Assembly: GCA_030524705.1 (NCBI GenBank)
Contig: JAUNGD010000007.1
Coordinates: 29,700-93,699 of the forward strand
Direction: 5' to 3'
DNA length: 64,000 nt
From: Lachnospiraceae bacterium
Lineage (GTDB): Bacteria > Bacillota > Clostridia > Lachnospirales > Lachnospiraceae
Part shown: positions 61,271 through 64,000 of the stretch, piece by piece
Layout of the letters: each line of letters starts with the position of its first letter
How positions within the stretch are numbered: the stretch's first letter is position 1
Made by a program: the position numbers and the translations under genes
The notes under the pieces: model-generated
Seen by the model: the letters and a program-made list of their open reading frames with translations, nothing else
The model's database searches: none
Told to the model about the DNA's origin: nothing

Positions 61271-62419
61271 CTATTCAATCATTATTTCTTTAATTGAAAT
61301 CCTCTTTATTTTTTCAGAATACGCAAACATCAGGATTTCATAAATCAGTACAAAAACAACAAGTGAAATAAGCATAACAGAAAAATCAAATTTATAAACA
61401 GGAACACCCTTAACATCTTTAAATACAATATCCACCATAATCCGAAGCAAGGTGTACTGATATCCAGTTCCAATGACAAAACCGATATAGGACATCGGTC
61501 TGTATCCGCCGAGGATTGCCTTGCAGCATTCTTTTTGCGAATAGCCAAAAACTCTCATCATAGCGATTGTTTTTGTGTTTCCATTGATAACTGTTGTGAT
61601 TGCGAGGAACAGAGTTGTAAACGCTAAAACAAGACCTATAATCAGCATCATTGCCCCCATCATTTCGCTTGACAGGTCTTTCATGCTAAAGGACATCTGC
61701 GTCATAGCAGAAAAGCAGAAGGAAGCAAAGGTTATGAAAAATACAAGTACTTTCTTGCTTTTTAAGGTGTTTCTTTTCAGATCATCCACAAAAGAGTACT
61801 TGCTGAGTTTATCCTCTGTATGCTTCTTTGCCTTGGTTAAGGTCTGAAAATCATTTCTCAGAAGCGATAATACAGGCTTCTTTAATTTGCACCAAGCATA
61901 ACCAATCGCAAGCAGAGAAAAGCCAACTGTCGGCAATATCACAAAATAAAGGAAAATGGTCGGATGAAAGTGTATAGCGATCTCTGGAAGCATTTTATCT
62001 TCATTTTGCAAAGCATAAAACCATGGCATGATCAGAAACGCTCCGACGAAACCAATCGCAGTTCCAATAAACGTACTAATTCCAAATACCCAAAAATTTT
62101 TTGCGACTTTCAGATTGGAATACCCCAAAGCCTTTAAAATTCCAAGTTCTTTTTTGTGGGTATCAATATAGTGCTTGATGTAAAACATCAGCATGACAAC
62201 GGAAGTGATTAGCAAACAACCACCGCTTACAAGACAAACGACCTTTGCCGTGGATACCTGAGCGTTATAAAAAATCAAAGATAATTCTGATGTTATTTCA
62301 CTTTCAATGGACTGAACATCCAAATAAAAGTTCAAAAACATCGTACATACAAGTACGGCACAGCAGGCAATGATCGAAATGCCGATGAGCTTTGAAGCGT
62401 TTTTTATTCCTATAAGCAT
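61271..62419 (-). CDS. ABC transporter permease (FtsX/MacB-type)
   Basis: The membrane part of a MacB/FtsX-type exporter, usually for peptides or antimicrobials. About eight membrane segments in 382 aa, with two FtsX-like repeats (KELGILKALGYSNLKVAKNF and KTIAMMRVFGYSQKE). The ATG at 62419 lies four bases after the stop of the ATPase gene. The protein is about half the length of many such two-domain permeases, so it may be an N-terminally shortened copy; the first ~35 residues look like the middle of a longer protein. Confidence 0.85.
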   Translation of the reverse strand: MLIGIKNASKLIGISIIACCAVLVCTMFLNFYLDVQSIESEITSELSLIFYNAQVSTAKVVCLVSGGCLLITSVVMLMFYIKHYIDTHKKELGILKALGYSNLKVAKNFWVFGISTFIGTAIGFVGAFLIMPWFYALQNEDKMLPEIAIHFHPTIFLYFVILPTVGFSLLAIGYAWCKLKKPVLSLLRNDFQTLTKAKKHTEDKLSKYSFVDDLKRNTLKSKKVLVFFITFASFCFSAMTQMSFSMKDLSSEMMGAMMLIIGLVLAFTTLFLAITTVINGNTKTIAMMRVFGYSQKECCKAILGGYRPMSYIGFVIGTGYQYTLLRIMVDIVFKDVKGVPVYKFDFSVMLISLVVFVLIYEILMFAYSEKIKRISIKEIMIE

Positions 62420-62423
62420 CTCA

Positions 62424-63116
62424 TCACCATCCAATCTCATAAGCAGTCTTTTGAACTTTATTTTGATAAATATCCGATATTTTCCCGCTGTTCATTTTGA
62501 TTACCGTTTTAGCCATTTCCGCAATATTCAAATTGTGCGTTACCATTATAATCGTAAAATCATACTGTTTTTTTAACTTGCAGATATAGTCCAGCACCTG
62601 TCTGCCCGTCTGCTCATCCAATGCGCCTGTCGGTTCGTCAAGGAACAAAACCCTTGGTTTTTTCGCCAATGCTCTTGCAACGGAAACTCTTTGTTGTTCT
62701 CCTCCTGAAAGCTCACTCGGATATTTATGTAGCTTTTCTCCAAGTCCGACTGCTTCAATAATATTTTTATAATCCTTGTTGCCTACTAAGTCAGCGCCCA
62801 TTTTCACATTTTTATCCACGCTCATGTCAGGGAGCAAATAATACTGCTGAAAAATAAATCCAACATTTTCCTTACGAAATGCAGTTAATTCATTGTCAGA
62901 AAGTGCCGTAATTTCCGTTGTATCATAAAGCACTTTGCCACTATCAGGGCGTTCAAGCCCTGAAATCACATTCAAAAGGGTTGATTTTCCAGAACCTGAC
63001 GCACCGAGGATCACAACAAAGTCCCCATCCTGAATTTCAAGACTGATACCTTTTAGTACCTGAAATCGGCTCTCGCCGTTTCCATATGATTTGATAATAT
63101 CTTTCACTTCAATCAT
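62424..63116 (-). CDS. ABC transporter ATP-binding protein (MacB/LolD type)
   Basis: The ATPase for the adjacent permease, of the MacB/LolD/FtsE class. Walker A GASGSGKST (about 37-45), signature LSGGEQQRVSVARAL, Walker B VLFLDEPTGALDEQT, and an H-loop in VTHNLNIAEM. 230 aa is typical. The stop and the permease ATG are separated by four bases. It follows the TetR gene by 6 bp. Confidence 0.95.
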   Translation of the reverse strand: MIEVKDIIKSYGNGESRFQVLKGISLEIQDGDFVVILGASGSGKSTLLNVISGLERPDSGKVLYDTTEITALSDNELTAFRKENVGFIFQQYYLLPDMSVDKNVKMGADLVGNKDYKNIIEAVGLGEKLHKYPSELSGGEQQRVSVARALAKKPRVLFLDEPTGALDEQTGRQVLDYICKLKKQYDFTIIMVTHNLNIAEMAKTVIKMNSGKISDIYQNKVQKTAYEIGW

Positions 63117-63122
63117 AGCTTT

Positions 63123-63689
63123 TTACCCCTTCATATTTTTCAAAATGCTCATACAGACCTCTGTAATCATATTGCTGATTTCCTCACCGGTGAAGCGGCA
63201 CATTTTAGTGGCACAAAGTGTTGCAATGCCGTGTGTATATATCCAAAGGTGACGATATAGCTTTTCAGCTAAAGGTTCGTTTATTCCGTAATCGTTTTGA
63301 ATAGACAAGAGAATTTCCTCATAACTTTCCTCTATCAAAGGAAGTACACCCGATAAATCGGGTGTACTTGGCTGTTCTGCCATAAAGAGAAGTTGAAAAA
63401 GCTTTGGTTCATGAATAGAAAATAGAATATATTGCGTTCCCACACCCTTAAAAGGGTGTTCCCACATCAAACCTTGATCCACATATTCCTTATACAGCGC
63501 TTTGGCGGATTCGATCACAGCTTGTTGAACCTCGTCCATGCTTTGAAATACTGTAAAAATCGGTCTTGCCGAGCTGCCTAGGCGGGTTCCCAATACTCTG
63601 GAAGTTAAAGCTTCAAATCCATCTGTTTTGACGATATCTAATGCGGCTGCAATAATTTCCTCCCTCGTGAATTTTGCTTTTGGTGGCAT
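63123..63689 (-). CDS. TetR/AcrR-family transcriptional regulator
   Basis: A DNA-binding regulator with an N-terminal HTH (about 8-55, FTREEIIAAALDIVKTDGFEALTSRVLGTRLG spread over it) and a C-terminal TetR_C-like ligand domain. 188 aa is usual. As first gene of the TetR-ABC transcript it probably represses the exporter and itself. A possible operator is the AAATCA...TGATTT inverted repeat in its leader. Confidence 0.9.
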   Translation of the reverse strand: MPPKAKFTREEIIAAALDIVKTDGFEALTSRVLGTRLGSSARPIFTVFQSMDEVQQAVIESAKALYKEYVDQGLMWEHPFKGVGTQYILFSIHEPKLFQLLFMAEQPSTPDLSGVLPLIEESYEEILLSIQNDYGINEPLAEKLYRHLWIYTHGIATLCATKMCRFTGEEISNMITEVCMSILKNMKG

Positions 63690-63738
63690 AGCTTGTTCCT
63701 CTCTTTTTCTAAATCATTTGTTTTACATCACTTGATTT

Positions 63739-63766
63739 ATTATACCATGATTGTATAAAAAGTCAA
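63739..63766 (-). promoter_or_regulatory. Promoter of the TetR-ABC operon
   Basis: On the minus strand TTGACT (63761-63766) and perfect TATAAT (63739-63744) are 16 bp apart. Just upstream, a hairpin AGTCGGCAG/CTGCCGACT (63768-63795) sits between the TnpV stop and the promoter and probably ends tnpV transcription. Confidence 0.8.
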
Positions 63767-63800
63767 TAGTCGGCAGAGATTTCTCCCTGCCGACTGTCTG

Positions 63801-64000
63801 TTATGCGAAAATGATTTCCTTCTCCACAATCTCCATTGCACAACTGTCTATCTCAGCAAGGTAGGTGTTCAGCCTGCCGCTTGTGAGAAGAGTGCTGTAT
63901 GTAACTTTGCGGTACTCCCGCAGATACCGCAAGTGCCGCTGTCCGAAAACGCCTATCGGCTTTTCTTCCTCGGTGGGTAATATAAGGCAGGGAATTAAAT
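63801..64000 (-). CDS. TnpV-like transposon-encoded protein, 5' end outside window, internally shortened
   Basis: The last ~66 codons of a TnpV-type protein: LILPTEEEKPIGVFGQRHLR, then YLREYRKVTYSTLLTSGRLN and TYLAEID. Full-length relatives (recalled) carry about 35 more residues between this point and the C-terminal AMEIVEKEI; here the two parts are joined directly as EIDSCAMEIVEKEIIFA, so the copy has likely lost an internal segment in frame. The start lies beyond 64000. Confidence 0.75.
   Translation of the reverse strand, partial: LIPCLILPTEEEKPIGVFGQRHLRYLREYRKVTYSTLLTSGRLNTYLAEIDSCAMEIVEKEIIFA

Larger units (their letters stand above)
59078..64000. mobile_element. Eroded end of an integrative/conjugative-type element
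   Basis: Five kinds of genes common as cargo or machinery of Firmicutes conjugative elements lie together: a large serine recombinase (broken), TraX, a Cys-rich KTR protein, a TetR-ABC exporter and TnpV. None is a conserved core gene, and the sequence is lower in GC. The recombinase is inactive, so the piece is probably immobile unless the rest of the element lies beyond the window. Confidence 0.6.

Overview
The window reads as a chromosome segment of an endospore-forming, anaerobic Clostridia bacterium, most likely a Lachnospiraceae-type gut organism. The evidence is the gene content: yqfC/yqfD, a SleB-type hydrolase, an NfnAB pair, Rex, a mre/min morphogenesis cluster, a miaB-mutS-mutL-miaA-ynbB-like row, and a remnant of a Firmicutes conjugative element. 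This is inference from gene content and order; no rRNA or tRNA gene was seen. Nearly everything is on the minus strand; only serA and an ABC-F ATPase gene are on the plus strand.

Layout, left to right; minus-strand operons are transcribed right to left. Positions 1-10497: radC-mreB-mreC-mreD-mrdA-minC-minD-minE-rodA-mgsA-like-dacA, an operon for cell shape, division-site placement and wall elongation. Positions 10594-10889: a repeat patch with a 67-bp direct repeat and an 18-bp inverted repeat that runs into the 3' end of a flavoprotein gene. Positions 10821-22257: miaB-mutS-mutL-miaA-YnbB-like-two FAD proteins (tRNA modification and mismatch repair). Positions 22389-31274: yqfC-yqfD-phoH-ybeY-DUF3048-flippase-proB-DUF896-MTHFS/ProA fusion, closed by a terminator. 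Position 31360 onward: a multi-hairpin element in front of serA, then degV, rlmH and a methionine-repair pair (fRMsr and msrA). Positions 35581-38036: nfnAB with its own promoter and terminator. Positions 38141-46387: ftsK-uppP, tepA, a relic patch, and CNNM-yebC-DUF6062. Positions 46408-50287: rex-nnr-alr-mazF, with a putative Rex operator on the rex promoter. Positions 50376-58727: ABC-F ATPase, an unusual KaiC-like/PEP-synthase-like protein, an SH3 protein, thrC and sleB.

From about 58.7 kb onward the sequence becomes AT-rich and then accessory: a decayed large serine recombinase, TraX, a Cys-rich KTR protein, a TetR-controlled ABC exporter and a truncated TnpV. It looks like the eroded end of an integrative element inserted beyond the sleB promoter.

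The most interesting signals are: a methylglyoxal-synthase-like protein that has lost several catalytic residues yet sits in the morphogenesis operon; a fusion of 5-formyl-THF cyclo-ligase with ProA; a protein joining a KaiC-like domain without a P-loop to a PEP-synthase ATP-grasp domain without the phosphohistidine domain; the multi-branch palindromic element before serA; and the repeat patch at 10.6-10.9 kb. No CRISPR array or clear defence system was found.
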